A program made the position numbers and the translations under genes. The notes under the pieces were generated by a model. It was not told the DNA's origin. It did not search any database and worked only from the letters and a program-made list of their open reading frames with translations. From Parvibaculum sp. (lineage in GTDB: Bacteria > Pseudomonadota > Alphaproteobacteria > Parvibaculales > Parvibaculaceae): 64,000 nucleotides of DNA. Of this stretch, positions 56,439 through 64,000 are shown piece by piece; position 1 is the stretch's first letter; the number at the start of each line of letters is the position of its first letter. The stretch lies in NCBI RefSeq assembly GCF_030651915.1, contig NZ_JAUSBV010000005.1, positions 620,001 to 684,000 of the forward strand, read 5' to 3'.

Positions 56439-57806
56439 TCAGGAATGCCCGGCAATCCGCTCCAGCCGATGGCGTATGCCTCCGACCGCGCCTTCGAGCT
56501 GCCTTTTGCGCCCGTCCGGGATATCGAGCGCATCGACGCGGCTCAAATATGTTTCCGTTGCATCGAGCGACTCCCGGATCGCTTTTCTTGCGCTGTCCCG
56601 CCGCAGATTGAACGCGCCGGCAAGCGCCAGCACACGATCGCCGAAATCGCCCACCAAGGCGGAGGTATCGGTTCTCATGTCCCCGAAGCGGATGGCGGAG
56701 ACCATGTCGTGTTGGGGAAAGGCGCGCATCGGCGCGGGGTCGTAGACAGGGGACAGGCGCGCGTCCGGTCGCGTGCCAAGAAAAGCCAAATTCTCCAGAT
56801 GCAAATCGCCATTGCCGGTGAGCAGCGCCATGACGATGCGCCGGTATATCCGTTCCGCATCGCCGCGCGGATCGCGAAACGCCGAAAGGCGCGAGGCGAC
56901 GAGCATGTTGGCGACCGTCTCAAAGCTGGGGAGACCCGTCTGCGCGTCGGTTGTCGGCAGGTCGATTTTTCCGGCGGACGCAGCATGAAGAATGGAAAAG
57001 ACGGTCTCGAAAGGGAGAGGCGTGCCTTGCGACGTTCGGTCCATGCGTTCGACAATCAGCAGCCTGAGCGTACCGGCTTCCGTCAGCCATATGCGCGGTG
57101 TATCGAAGCCTGCTTCCTTGTGAATATCGTGGCAGAGCGCCTCCAGCGCCAACACGCCGGCATAGTCGCCGGTCTCGAACTTGACGACCGCGTCCACGGC
57201 CTCGTTCCGGCCGGGGGGCCTGATCCGCATGAGCATTTTCGGCATCATGCCGAGCGCCGTCGGACGCGGGCCGACAAGTGCGGCCAACTCCTCGATACCG
57301 CGTTCCGCCTGCCCCGGACCGCCGCCGTCGATGGCGTCTTTCACAAGCCGCCACATCGGATCGTCGATGGTTGGCGTTGCCGCAGGCGCGCGGCGGCCCG
57401 CATAGTGGTTCCGCGCCTCCGTGTCGTCCGCGAATATGTCGAGATGGCCGATGCCGCCCCGACCGGAGAGCAGCAGCATTTCCCACTCGGCTTCGGGACC
57501 GGATGCGGGCTTGCCTCGATCGGCAAGAATTTTCTTCAGAATACGGCGTTGAAGATTGGCCTCGTGACGTGGCGGCACCAGCGCCTGAAGCATGGGGGGC
57601 AGCGGCTGCAGGATGTCGCTCCGCCATTCGAGCGTCTGGCCGCTCCGGATCAGTGCACCGACGGGATGTGCAAGGCTCAGGCCCGGCAGATCGCCAGCCT
57701 GTGCGTCGTAGGTGAAGCGTACATGGTCGTCGGCGCGGATCAGCGTGCCGAGCTTGCGCGGATCGCCGCCCCAGCGCGTCCAGATGCTTGCAATACGATC
57801 AGGCAT
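56439..57806 (-). CDS. hipA: HipA family toxin kinase
   Basis: A protein of 455 aa. The kinase catalytic loop GNGDLHLENLAF keeps the Asp and Asn of the HipA pattern (N-x-D-x-H-x-x-N), and the metal motif is in SPVYDPAPMRAF. HipA kinases phosphorylate tRNA synthetases or other targets and cause dormancy. The protein lacks some N-terminal features of HipA from E. coli (the P-loop Ser region is not clear), so the target may differ. Its ATG (57806) lies within hipB, an 8-bp overlap. Confidence 0.88.
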   Translation of the reverse strand: MPDRIASIWTRWGGDPRKLGTLIRADDHVRFTYDAQAGDLPGLSLAHPVGALIRSGQTLEWRSDILQPLPPMLQALVPPRHEANLQRRILKKILADRGKPASGPEAEWEMLLLSGRGGIGHLDIFADDTEARNHYAGRRAPAATPTIDDPMWRLVKDAIDGGGPGQAERGIEELAALVGPRPTALGMMPKMLMRIRPPGRNEAVDAVVKFETGDYAGVLALEALCHDIHKEAGFDTPRIWLTEAGTLRLLIVERMDRTSQGTPLPFETVFSILHAASAGKIDLPTTDAQTGLPSFETVANMLVASRLSAFRDPRGDAERIYRRIVMALLTGNGDLHLENLAFLGTRPDARLSPVYDPAPMRAFPQHDMVSAIRFGDMRTDTSALVGDFGDRVLALAGAFNLRRDSARKAIRESLDATETYLSRVDALDIPDGRKRQLEGAVGGIRHRLERIAGHS

Positions 57807-58077
57807 CGCCCTCGTTCCGGCTGCCGTCCAGATCGATTAACGTGCCCTGGCGGAGCGCGCGCACCTCGTCGTCGGCCGGCACGAAGGCCAGTGTCAATCC
57901 GACGACGCGGCCAAGCTCTTCCAGCGTTTCAACGCGCACATCCGCCGTGCGGCCCATGCGCGACAGGGTCTCCCGTGCTATACCGGCTCGCGTGGCCAGT
58001 TCGCTCGCGGAGATATTCGCCTGGCGCGCCGCCTCACGAAGTTGGGCGACAAGTTCTCTGGTTTTCCAATGGGCCAT
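57799..58077 (-). CDS. hipB: HipB-like antitoxin (XRE family)
   Basis: A protein of 92 aa with a helix-turn-helix (SASELATRAGIARETLSRM, residues about 23-41) followed by VETLEELGRVVGLTLAFVP, the usual dimerisation strand. It represses the hipBA promoter together with HipA. The start is ATG 58077, preceded by the operator pair at 58082-58135. hipA overlaps its end by 8 bp, which keeps the pair coupled. Confidence 0.9.
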   Translation of the reverse strand: MAHWKTRELVAQLREAARQANISASELATRAGIARETLSRMGRTADVRVETLEELGRVVGLTLAFVPADDEVRALRQGTLIDLDGSRNEGDA

Positions 58078-58081
58078 TTTG

Positions 58082-58136
58082 TGACTTATAAATCAATTTA
58101 TGGCATATATAAGCATGAATGTGATTTATAAGTCAA
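58082..58136 (-). promoter_or_regulatory. hipBA promoter with 14-bp inverted operator pair
   Basis: TGACTTATAAATCA (58082-58095) and TGATTTATAAGTCA (58122-58135) are perfect inverse copies 26 bp apart. On the minus strand TTGACT (58136-58131) and TTATAT (58112-58107, 18-nt spacer) form the promoter, with one operator over the -35 and one between the -10 and the hipB start, so HipB can block both. Confidence 0.85.
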
Positions 58137-58201
58137 TTAATTCGATTGACCGGCAATAGCAAAAGAAACACGCCGGGCTCCGGCTTCGAGGCAGTTTCAA
58201 C

Positions 58202-59632
58202 ATGGCGTCGACCCCCCCTTTGAATATCCCCGGCAATGCCCATGAGTTCTCGGTCAGCGAGCTTTCCTTCGCGCTGAAAAAGACCGTGGAGGAGACCTAT
58301 GGTCATGTGCGGGTGCGCGGCGAGATTACCGGCTATCGGGGCCCTCATTCCTCCGGCCATTGCTATTTCGGATTGAAGGACGACAAGGCCCGCATCGACG
58401 CGGTGATCTGGAAAGGCAATTTCGGCAAGCTGCGCTTCAAGCCCGAAGAGGGCATGGAAGTGATCGCGACGGGCAAGCTCACCACCTATCCCGGCAGCTC
58501 TAAATACCAGATCGTGATCGAGCATCTGGAGCCGGCCGGCGCCGGCGCGCTGATGGCGCTGCTCGAAGCGCGGCGCAAGAAGCTCGCGGCGGAAGGCCTG
58601 TTTGCGCCGGAGCGCAAGCGGGCGCTCCCGTTCCTGCCTGCCGTCATCGGCGTCGTGACCAGCCCGACCGGCGCCGTCATTCGCGATATCCTGCACCGCC
58701 TCGCCGACCGCTTTCCGCGCCATGTGCTTGTCTGGCCGGTGCGGGTGCAGGGCGAGACGTCGGCCGCCGAGATCGCGGCCGCCATCGAAGGCTTCAACCG
58801 CTTCGAGCCGGGCGGGCGAATTCCGCGACCCGATCTTCTGATCGTGGCGCGCGGCGGCGGCTCGATCGAGGACCTCTGGTCGTTCAACGAGGAAATCGTC
58901 GTGCGGGCGGCGGCGGCGAGCGCCATTCCGCTGATCTCGGCCGTCGGCCACGAGACCGATACGACGCTGATCGACTTTGCCGCCGACCGCCGCGCGCCAA
59001 CGCCGACGGCGGCGGCCGAAATGGCGGTGCCGGTGCGCGCCGATCTCGTGGCCGAGGTGCAGGATCGCGCGCGGCGGCTGATGCGGGCCGAAGCGCGGAC
59101 CATCGAGACGGCGCGCAACGAATTGCGCGGGCTGGCGCGCGGATTGCCGCGCCTTGCGGACATTGTGGCGCTGCCGCGCCAGCGCTTTGACGCCGTGTCG
59201 GACCGCCTTGGACGGGCGCTTGCGCGCGCGGCGGAGGTCAAGCGGGCAAGGCTGCATCGCATCGAGGGGCGGCTGTCGATAGCGCCCATCGAACGACGGA
59301 TCGCCGAGCTGCGACGACGCAAGGACGAGCTGTCGGCCCGCGCCGCCGGCGCGGAACGCCGCCTCGTCGCCGACAAGGCGCGACGGCTCGACGGCATGAG
59401 CAAGCTGCTCGACAGCTATTCCTATCATGGCGTGCTGAAGCGCGGCTTTGCGGTGGTGCGCGACGGCGCCGGCAAGCCGATGCGCAGCGGCGCGGGCCTG
59501 AAATCCGGCACGGCGATCGAGATCGAATTTGCCGAGGACCGGCTGGACGCCGTCGTTGCGGGCGGCGCGCCCGAGAAGCCCAGGGCGGTGCCGAAAGCGA
59601 AGCCGGACGGGCCGCAAGGCAGCCTGCTTTGA
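58202..59632 (+). CDS. xseA: exodeoxyribonuclease VII large subunit
   Basis: With XseB degrades single-stranded DNA. The protein has 476 aa: N-terminal OB-fold ([20 protein letters not shown]), catalytic core with [28 protein letters not shown] and [20 protein letters not shown], then coiled coil (about 290-400). xseB is not adjacent. The C-terminal tail is basic. It is divergent from hipBA. Confidence 0.96.
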   Translation: MASTPPLNIPGNAHEFSVSELSFALKKTVEETYGHVRVRGEITGYRGPHSSGHCYFGLKDDKARIDAVIWKGNFGKLRFKPEEGMEVIATGKLTTYPGSSKYQIVIEHLEPAGAGALMALLEARRKKLAAEGLFAPERKRALPFLPAVIGVVTSPTGAVIRDILHRLADRFPRHVLVWPVRVQGETSAAEIAAAIEGFNRFEPGGRIPRPDLLIVARGGGSIEDLWSFNEEIVVRAAAASAIPLISAVGHETDTTLIDFAADRRAPTPTAAAEMAVPVRADLVAEVQDRARRLMRAEARTIETARNELRGLARGLPRLADIVALPRQRFDAVSDRLGRALARAAEVKRARLHRIEGRLSIAPIERRIAELRRRKDELSARAAGAERRLVADKARRLDGMSKLLDSYSYHGVLKRGFAVVRDGAGKPMRSGAGLKSGTAIEIEFAEDRLDAVVAGGAPEKPRAVPKAKPDGPQGSLL

Positions 59633-59663
59633 TCGCTGCGGGCAAGCGGGCTATATTCCAAAG

Positions 59664-59882
59664 ATGAACAGAATGGACAAATCGGGCGGCGGCGAGGCGG
59701 AGCTGGTCTATGGCGACGGCGAGTTTCATGTCGTGCGCCCCGGCACCTATGTCGTCTGCGCGGCGACCGGCACCCGCATTTCGCTCGACGAGCTGCGCTA
59801 CTGGAGCGTGGATTTGCAGGAAGCCTATGCGAGCGCCGAGATTTCCCTGAAGCGCTACCTCGCCTTGCAGGCGGCGGAATGA
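59664..59882 (+). CDS. DUF2093 protein
   Basis: A protein of 72 aa with the DUF2093 block ELVYGDGEFHVVRPGTYVVC and TRISLDELRYWSVDLQEAY. It is an alphaproteobacterial family of unknown function that usually follows xseA. The start ATG 59664 leaves 31 bp after xseA. It overlaps the peptidase gene by 4 bp (ATGA). Confidence 0.87.
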   Translation: MNRMDKSGGGEAELVYGDGEFHVVRPGTYVVCAATGTRISLDELRYWSVDLQEAYASAEISLKRYLALQAAE

Positions 59883-60733
59883 AGCGGCTGGCGGCTCTCA
59901 TCGGCGCCCTGCTGTTGGCCGCGCCTGTGTGGGCGGAGCCGTCAAACTCTCCAAATCTCGAACTTCAGGGCCCGATGGAACAAGGGGGGCTGATCGTCGG
60001 CATGGCCCTGCCCGGCGCGCGCGCAACGCTGCAGGGCGCCGCGCTGCCTGTGGCCGAGAACGGGATTTTCGCCTTCGGCTTCGACCGCGATCACGGGGGC
60101 ACCGCTCGGCTTATCGTCGCCTATCCGGACGGTACGCATGTCGAGCGGGTGCTTGAGGTCGCGCCGCGCGAATGGGCGATCCAGCGCATCGACGGCCTTC
60201 CGCCCAAATATGTTTCACCGCCCGCCGAAATGCTGGCCCGCATCGCGACGGAACGCGAACTGAAAACGGCGGCGCGCGCCGCCCGCGTCGACGAGACCTG
60301 GTTCGCCCTGCCCTTCATCTGGCCGGTGACAGGGCCGGTCAGCGGCGTCTTCGGCTCACAGCGCATCTATAATGGCGAGCCGCGCCGGCCACATTACGGT
60401 GTCGATGTCGCGGCGCCGACAGGTACGCCGATCGTTGCGCCGCAGGCCGGCATCGTGACGCTCGCCCATCCCGACATGTTTTTCGAAGGCGGCCTGGTGT
60501 TTCTCGATCACGGGCATGGCGTGACCAGCGTGATCATGCATATGAGCCGCGTCGACGTGACAGAAGGCCAGGCGGTGGCGCGCGGCGACGTTCTGGGTGC
60601 GGTCGGCGCGACAGGCCGCGCAACCGGTCCACATCTTCACTGGGGAATGTTCTGGCGCGGCGCGCAGGTCGATCCGGTCAACCTGGTCGGGACGATGCCG
60701 GAAGCAGCACCGACGGCCACGGGCGGCGACTAG
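59879..60733 (+). CDS. M23 family metallopeptidase (LytM type)
   Basis: Periplasmic peptidoglycan hydrolase of 284 aa. A signal peptide (LAALIGALLLAAPVWA) is followed by a beta domain and the LytM domain with zinc ligands HYGVDVAAP (HxxxD) and HLHWGMFW (HxH). The other catalytic His is probably in LDHGHGVTSVIMH. Both ligand sets are intact, so it should be active. It overlaps DUF2093 at the start and converges with lpxL at the end, overlapping it by 4 bp. Confidence 0.93.
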   Translation: MKRLAALIGALLLAAPVWAEPSNSPNLELQGPMEQGGLIVGMALPGARATLQGAALPVAENGIFAFGFDRDHGGTARLIVAYPDGTHVERVLEVAPREWAIQRIDGLPPKYVSPPAEMLARIATERELKTAARAARVDETWFALPFIWPVTGPVSGVFGSQRIYNGEPRRPHYGVDVAAPTGTPIVAPQAGIVTLAHPDMFFEGGLVFLDHGHGVTSVIMHMSRVDVTEGQAVARGDVLGAVGATGRATGPHLHWGMFWRGAQVDPVNLVGTMPEAAPTATGGD

Positions 60734-61614
60734 CTCCAGCGGTTGTGCAGCCAGAACCACTCATGCGGCCGTTCGCGGATGCGGGCCTCAAGAAAGTCAT
60801 TGATCTCCTGCGTCATACGCAGAATGTCCTCGAACGGCTCGGCGCCGGAGCGCGGGGTGATCGGGTTGTGGACGGTAATCCGGAACCGCGCGCCTGCGAG
60901 GCGCTCGATGCTGACCGGCATGACCGGGACATTGTAGCGCACGGCAAGGCCGGCCGGTGCGCCGGTGGTCATGGCACGGCGGCCGAAGAGCTGCGCCTCC
61001 AAGCCGTCATTCATTTTCTGGTCGGTCAACATCGCAACGAAGCGGTTCTCCCGCATCAGACGGACAATGGCGCGCGCGCCGGTGCCGCCTTTCGGGATCT
61101 GCATCGCGCCGCCCGTGGCGCTGTGGCGCAACGACACCATCCATTCGTTGACGAAGGGATTGTTGGCATGGCGATAGACATCGCCGCCTTCGAACCCTTC
61201 GAGATGCATGACCAGCGGCAAGAGCTCCCAATTGGCGAAATGACCCGATACAAGAACGCCGCCAAAGCCTGCCGCCGCCATCGCGCGCAGGGCCTCGGCA
61301 TTGACGACTTCGATGCGATGTCGCTGATCGGCCTCGCCGAAGCGTTGCAGATGTGCATATTCGCCGATGGTGCGGCCGAGATTTTCCCACATATCGACGA
61401 CGATACGCTCGACCTCCTCCGCCGGCCGTTCCGGCATCGCGCGGCGGATGTTGGCGCGGGCCCGGTTGGAAATACCGAGCTTCGGCCCGACAAAGCGGGC
61501 GAACCTGCCGCCGGCCGTCGAGGCACGGTCAAGGCCCATCGCGCCGAAAACCGCCAACGAGGCTTTCAGTCCCGCATATTCCAGCAGGTGTATGAGCGTG
61601 TTCTTCCTGGCCAT
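60730..61614 (-). CDS. lpxL: lipid A late acyltransferase (LpxL/HtrB family)
   Basis: Adds a secondary acyl chain to Kdo-lipid A. The protein has 294 aa. One hydrophobic segment is near the N terminus (ASLAVFGAMG) and the catalytic HX4E motif is in SGHFANWELL. Further blocks are NPFVNEWMVSLR and TDQKMNDG. It lies downstream of waaA and lpxK on the same strand, so the window holds three lipid A genes in one unit. Confidence 0.93.
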   Translation of the reverse strand: MARKNTLIHLLEYAGLKASLAVFGAMGLDRASTAGGRFARFVGPKLGISNRARANIRRAMPERPAEEVERIVVDMWENLGRTIGEYAHLQRFGEADQRHRIEVVNAEALRAMAAAGFGGVLVSGHFANWELLPLVMHLEGFEGGDVYRHANNPFVNEWMVSLRHSATGGAMQIPKGGTGARAIVRLMRENRFVAMLTDQKMNDGLEAQLFGRRAMTTGAPAGLAVRYNVPVMPVSIERLAGARFRITVHNPITPRSGAEPFEDILRMTQEINDFLEARIRERPHEWFWLHNRWS

Positions 61615-61632
61615 GCTTCCTAAAATACCATC

Positions 61633-62670
61633 TCAGCTTCGACGACGGCGCGCACGTCTCGTGGCGTCGTCGACCAGTGCCATCAGCGTGTCGATGTTGG
61701 CGATCAATGCCCGAACAGGCAATTGCAGCGCCGCATCGCGAAGCCGCGCGCGGGTGCTACCGGCGGGCGCATGGGTCAGGCGCGCAGCATCCTTCTCGGT
61801 CGTTATCAGACGCGCGCCGCGTTCACGCGCCCGCACAAGGAGGCGCAACGCGTCGTTCTCGGTATAGATATGATGATCGGCGAAATCGACCGTCTCCACC
61901 ACCTCGGCGCCCAGATCGGCGAGCGTCCGGTAGAATTTCTCAGGCCGTCCGATGCCGGCAAAGGCCAGAAGCGGCGTGCCACCAAGATCGGGCGGGGTTG
62001 CCGGTCTTGTGACAGCGCTGAAAACCGGCAAGCCGCGCGCACGCGCGCGCGCCGCGATCCCGTCCGCCGCATGACCGCGGCCGTTGATGACGATGGCATG
62101 CGCGCGTTCGAGGGCGTCGTCAATGCGCTCGCGCAAGGGTCCGGCCGGCAACAAACAGCCATTGCCGACACCGGTCGCCGCGTCGACGACCAGTATCGAG
62201 AAATCCTTTGCCAGATGCGGGTTCTGAAATCCGTCGTCCATGACAATGAGCTGTGCGCCACCGCGCACCGCGGCGGCGGCGCCTTCGGGACGCCGCGCCG
62301 AGACCCAGGTCGGCGCCACCGCGGCAAGGAGCAGCGGCTCGTCGCCGACATCCGCCGCGCCATGCCGCGCCGGATCGACGCGGATCGGGCCGCGCTCGCG
62401 TCCGCCATAGCCGCGTGTCAGGAAGTGAACTTTCTCGCCCGAACCGATGAGGCACTCGGCGACGGTCATGGCCACCGGCGTCTTGCCGGCGCCACCCACC
62501 GTCAGATTGCCGATGCAAATGACGGGCACGGCCGCCCGCTCCGGCGTCGCGCGGCGACGCCTGATGTGTCCGGCAAGACCGTAGAGCCAGCCCATGGGCG
62601 CGAGCAGGCGCGAGGGCAAAAGCGGCGTTGCACCGCGTCGCGAGGGATACCAGAAGCGCGGCTCACGCAT
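61633..62670 (-). CDS. lpxK: tetraacyldisaccharide 4'-kinase
   Basis: Phosphorylates the 4' position of the lipid A disaccharide. The protein has 345 aa. Walker A IGNLTVGGAGKTPVA is near residue 59 and DDGFQNPHLAKD follows. ATG 62670 overlaps the waaA stop by 8 bp and has GGGGAG 10 nt upstream; ATG 62679 is also in frame. It is 18 bp upstream of lpxL. Confidence 0.94.
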   Translation of the reverse strand: MREPRFWYPSRRGATPLLPSRLLAPMGWLYGLAGHIRRRRATPERAAVPVICIGNLTVGGAGKTPVAMTVAECLIGSGEKVHFLTRGYGGRERGPIRVDPARHGAADVGDEPLLLAAVAPTWVSARRPEGAAAAVRGGAQLIVMDDGFQNPHLAKDFSILVVDAATGVGNGCLLPAGPLRERIDDALERAHAIVINGRGHAADGIAARARARGLPVFSAVTRPATPPDLGGTPLLAFAGIGRPEKFYRTLADLGAEVVETVDFADHHIYTENDALRLLVRARERGARLITTEKDAARLTHAPAGSTRARLRDAALQLPVRALIANIDTLMALVDDATRRARRRRS

Positions 62671-63967
62671 GGGGGCCATCTCCCCGAGCGTGCAGAAGCG
62701 GCAGCAGCGCATCGAAAACACGCGATGTCGCGCCGCTATCCGCACTTGCGGTCGCCTGCGCTGCCGTGCCCATCCGCCGCCGCTCCCTGTCATCGGCAAG
62801 GAGCTCCCCGACCGCCGCGGCCAATTGCACCGGATCGGCAATGCGCCGCATCGCCCCTGCTGTCTCGAATGCCGCATAAGCTTCCGCGAAATTGAAATCG
62901 GACGGCCCCGCGATCAATGCGGTGGTCAGGCGTGCCGCTTCGAACGGGTTATGCCCGCCCGCCGGAATTAGCGTGCCGCCGACAAAGGCGATCTCGGCCA
63001 GCATGTAATAGAGGCCCATCTCGCCCAATGTGTCACCGAGATAGATATCGGTGGTCGCTTCGATCCTGCCGCTGTGGCTGCGACGCGCGACGTCGAGACC
63101 CAGCGCCTGGCATTCTTTCCCGATCGACGCGCCCCGCGACGGGTGACGCGGCACAATGATCGTCAGGAGTCCGGGATGGGCAGGTGCAAGCCGGCGATGG
63201 ACCTCGGCGGCCGCCGATTCCTCTCCCTCATGCGTATTGCTGGCAAGCCATACCGGGCGGGCGCCGATCTCGGCACGCAAACGTGCAAGCTCGGCGGCAT
63301 CGTGCGGGAGCGCCGGCGCATCGTGTTTGAGATTGCCGGGACACTGCGCCGAAGACGCGCCGAGGGCGCGCAAGCGATCGGCGCTGGCGGCGTCCTGCGC
63401 CATCAACACCGAAAAGCGCGCCAGCAAGCCGGAGATCAACCGCGGCGCGCGGCGCCACTTCCGGAAAGAGTGTTCGGTGATGCGCGCATTCACCAGCGCC
63501 AGCGGCAATCCATGCCGATGGGCGGCGACAACGAGATTCGGCCAGAATTCGGACTCGACCCAGATCGCAAGATCCGGCCGCCAATGGCGGAGGAACCGTT
63601 CGCAATAGTCGGGGTGATCGAGTGGCACGAACTGGTGAACGGCGCGCGGGGGCAATCGTTCGGCCATCAGCTTGGCTGACGTGACGGTGCCGGTTGTGAC
63701 CAGAACCGACATATCCGGCGCCACACCCAGCAAGCGCTCGATCAGCGGCAGAATGGACAGGGATTCGCCGATGCTTGCTGCATGGAACCAGACGAGCCGT
63801 CCCGGCTGCCGCTGTCGCGACGCCAGGCCGAAGCGCTCGCCGAGCCTTGCGGGATCTTCCTTGCCGTTTGCAATCCGGCGCCGCAGCAACAGGGGGGCAA
63901 CAGGCGCCACCGCGCGCGTCAACAAGCGGTAGAGAAGGAGGCCAGGCGATGCCGGGAACGACGTCAT
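62663..63967 (-). CDS. waaA: 3-deoxy-D-manno-octulosonic acid transferase
   Basis: Adds Kdo to lipid A precursor. The protein has 434 aa with an N-terminal membrane anchor region, the catalytic Glu in AASIGESLSILP, the WVESEFWPNLV block and GGTLIPAGGHNPFEAA in the C-terminal CMP-Kdo domain. Downstream genes lpxK and lpxL are on the same strand and overlapping or close, so one operon is likely. Its ATG (63967) overlaps the stop of a further upstream gene. Confidence 0.96.
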   Translation of the reverse strand: MTSFPASPGLLLYRLLTRAVAPVAPLLLRRRIANGKEDPARLGERFGLASRQRQPGRLVWFHAASIGESLSILPLIERLLGVAPDMSVLVTTGTVTSAKLMAERLPPRAVHQFVPLDHPDYCERFLRHWRPDLAIWVESEFWPNLVVAAHRHGLPLALVNARITEHSFRKWRRAPRLISGLLARFSVLMAQDAASADRLRALGASSAQCPGNLKHDAPALPHDAAELARLRAEIGARPVWLASNTHEGEESAAAEVHRRLAPAHPGLLTIIVPRHPSRGASIGKECQALGLDVARRSHSGRIEATTDIYLGDTLGEMGLYYMLAEIAFVGGTLIPAGGHNPFEAARLTTALIAGPSDFNFAEAYAAFETAGAMRRIADPVQLAAAVGELLADDRERRRMGTAAQATASADSGATSRVFDALLPLLHARGDGPHA

Positions 63968-64000
63968 GGTCGAAAGGCGCCGTTCAACGCACCACCGCCT
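63964..64000 (-). CDS. 3' end of a gene upstream of waaA (partial)
   Basis: On the minus strand the frame entering at 64000 reads GGALNGAFRP and stops at TGA (63966-63964), overlapping the waaA start as ATGA. Only 11 codons are inside. In alphaproteobacteria this place is usually taken by a DUF374 acyltransferase gene; that is inference. Confidence 0.4.
   Translation of the reverse strand, partial: GGGALNGAFRP

Overview
The window is chromosomal DNA of a GC-rich alphaproteobacterium. The evidence is a GANTC methyltransferase gene of the CcrM type with GANTC sites packed into its promoter, an aa3 oxidase cluster in the order ctaC-ctaD-ctaB-coxF-ctaE-DUF983-SURF1, a split F0 operon with a second b subunit (b'), an rnhB-ccrM / mutY / dciA-dsbA-smc neighbourhood, and ispH-thrB-rnhA. 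Gene content and order resemble Parvibaculum and relatives (Hyphomicrobiales/Parvibaculales); that assignment is inference from synteny. No tRNA, rRNA, CRISPR array, insertion sequence or integrase gene was seen.

Layout: (1) 1-3.1 kb: a GxxExxY gene beside a perfect 31-bp inverted repeat, a VOC protein, rnhB and ccrM. (2) 3.2-9.3 kb: mutY (minus), then dciA, a DsbA-like thiol oxidoreductase and smc. (3) 9.4-12.1 kb: the F0 operon atpI-B-E-F'-F with a sigma70-like promoter and a terminator. (4) 12.2-18.4 kb: a dienelactone hydrolase, then a minus-strand glycine cleavage operon (gcvT-H-PA-PB plus a coupled nucleotidyltransferase-like gene) behind a tandem glycine riboswitch. (5) 18.5-21.7 kb: a lipoprotein, ispH, thrB and rnhA. 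(6) 21.7-27.8 kb: an accessory island, visibly lower in GC. It holds a three-gene overlapping operon (MqsR-like toxin, zinc-finger/HTH antitoxin, 616-aa KGGVGR ATPase with a helical-repeat tail), a nine-codon ORF with a strong SD, a zinc-ribbon protein, a Swt1-type HEPN nuclease candidate, a YodC-like protein and a protein with a glycine-rich hydrophobic helix. (7) 27.9-29.6 kb: a repeat-rich stretch with palindromic elements around a GNAT gene. (8) 29.6-38.1 kb: peroxiredoxin, DsbD-N domain protein, YqgE, a membrane GGDEF/EAL protein, RimJ-like GNAT, M16 peptidase and thrC. (9) 38.2-46.4 kb: cytochrome oxidase cluster and tldD. (10) 46.6-55 kb: metabolic genes (amidohydrolase, gshA, pfk) and acetyltransferases. 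(11) 55-58.1 kb: purD and a hipBA toxin-antitoxin pair. (12) 58.2-64 kb: xseA, DUF2093, an M23 peptidase and the LPS genes lpxL, lpxK and waaA.

The most interesting material is not the housekeeping genes. It is: the tripartite toxin/antitoxin/KGGVGR-ATPase operon with its triple-palindrome promoter; a dispersed ~35-bp repeat carrying three CTGTCA units at exact 11-bp spacing (inside mutY, against the ispH start codon, and after tldD); six GANTC sites in 96 bp before ccrM; two modular hairpin-repeat families whose inner stems vary but stay self-complementary; and two copies of a palindromic repeat bracketing a lone GNAT gene. Membership of families was judged by eye from motifs; no database search was possible.
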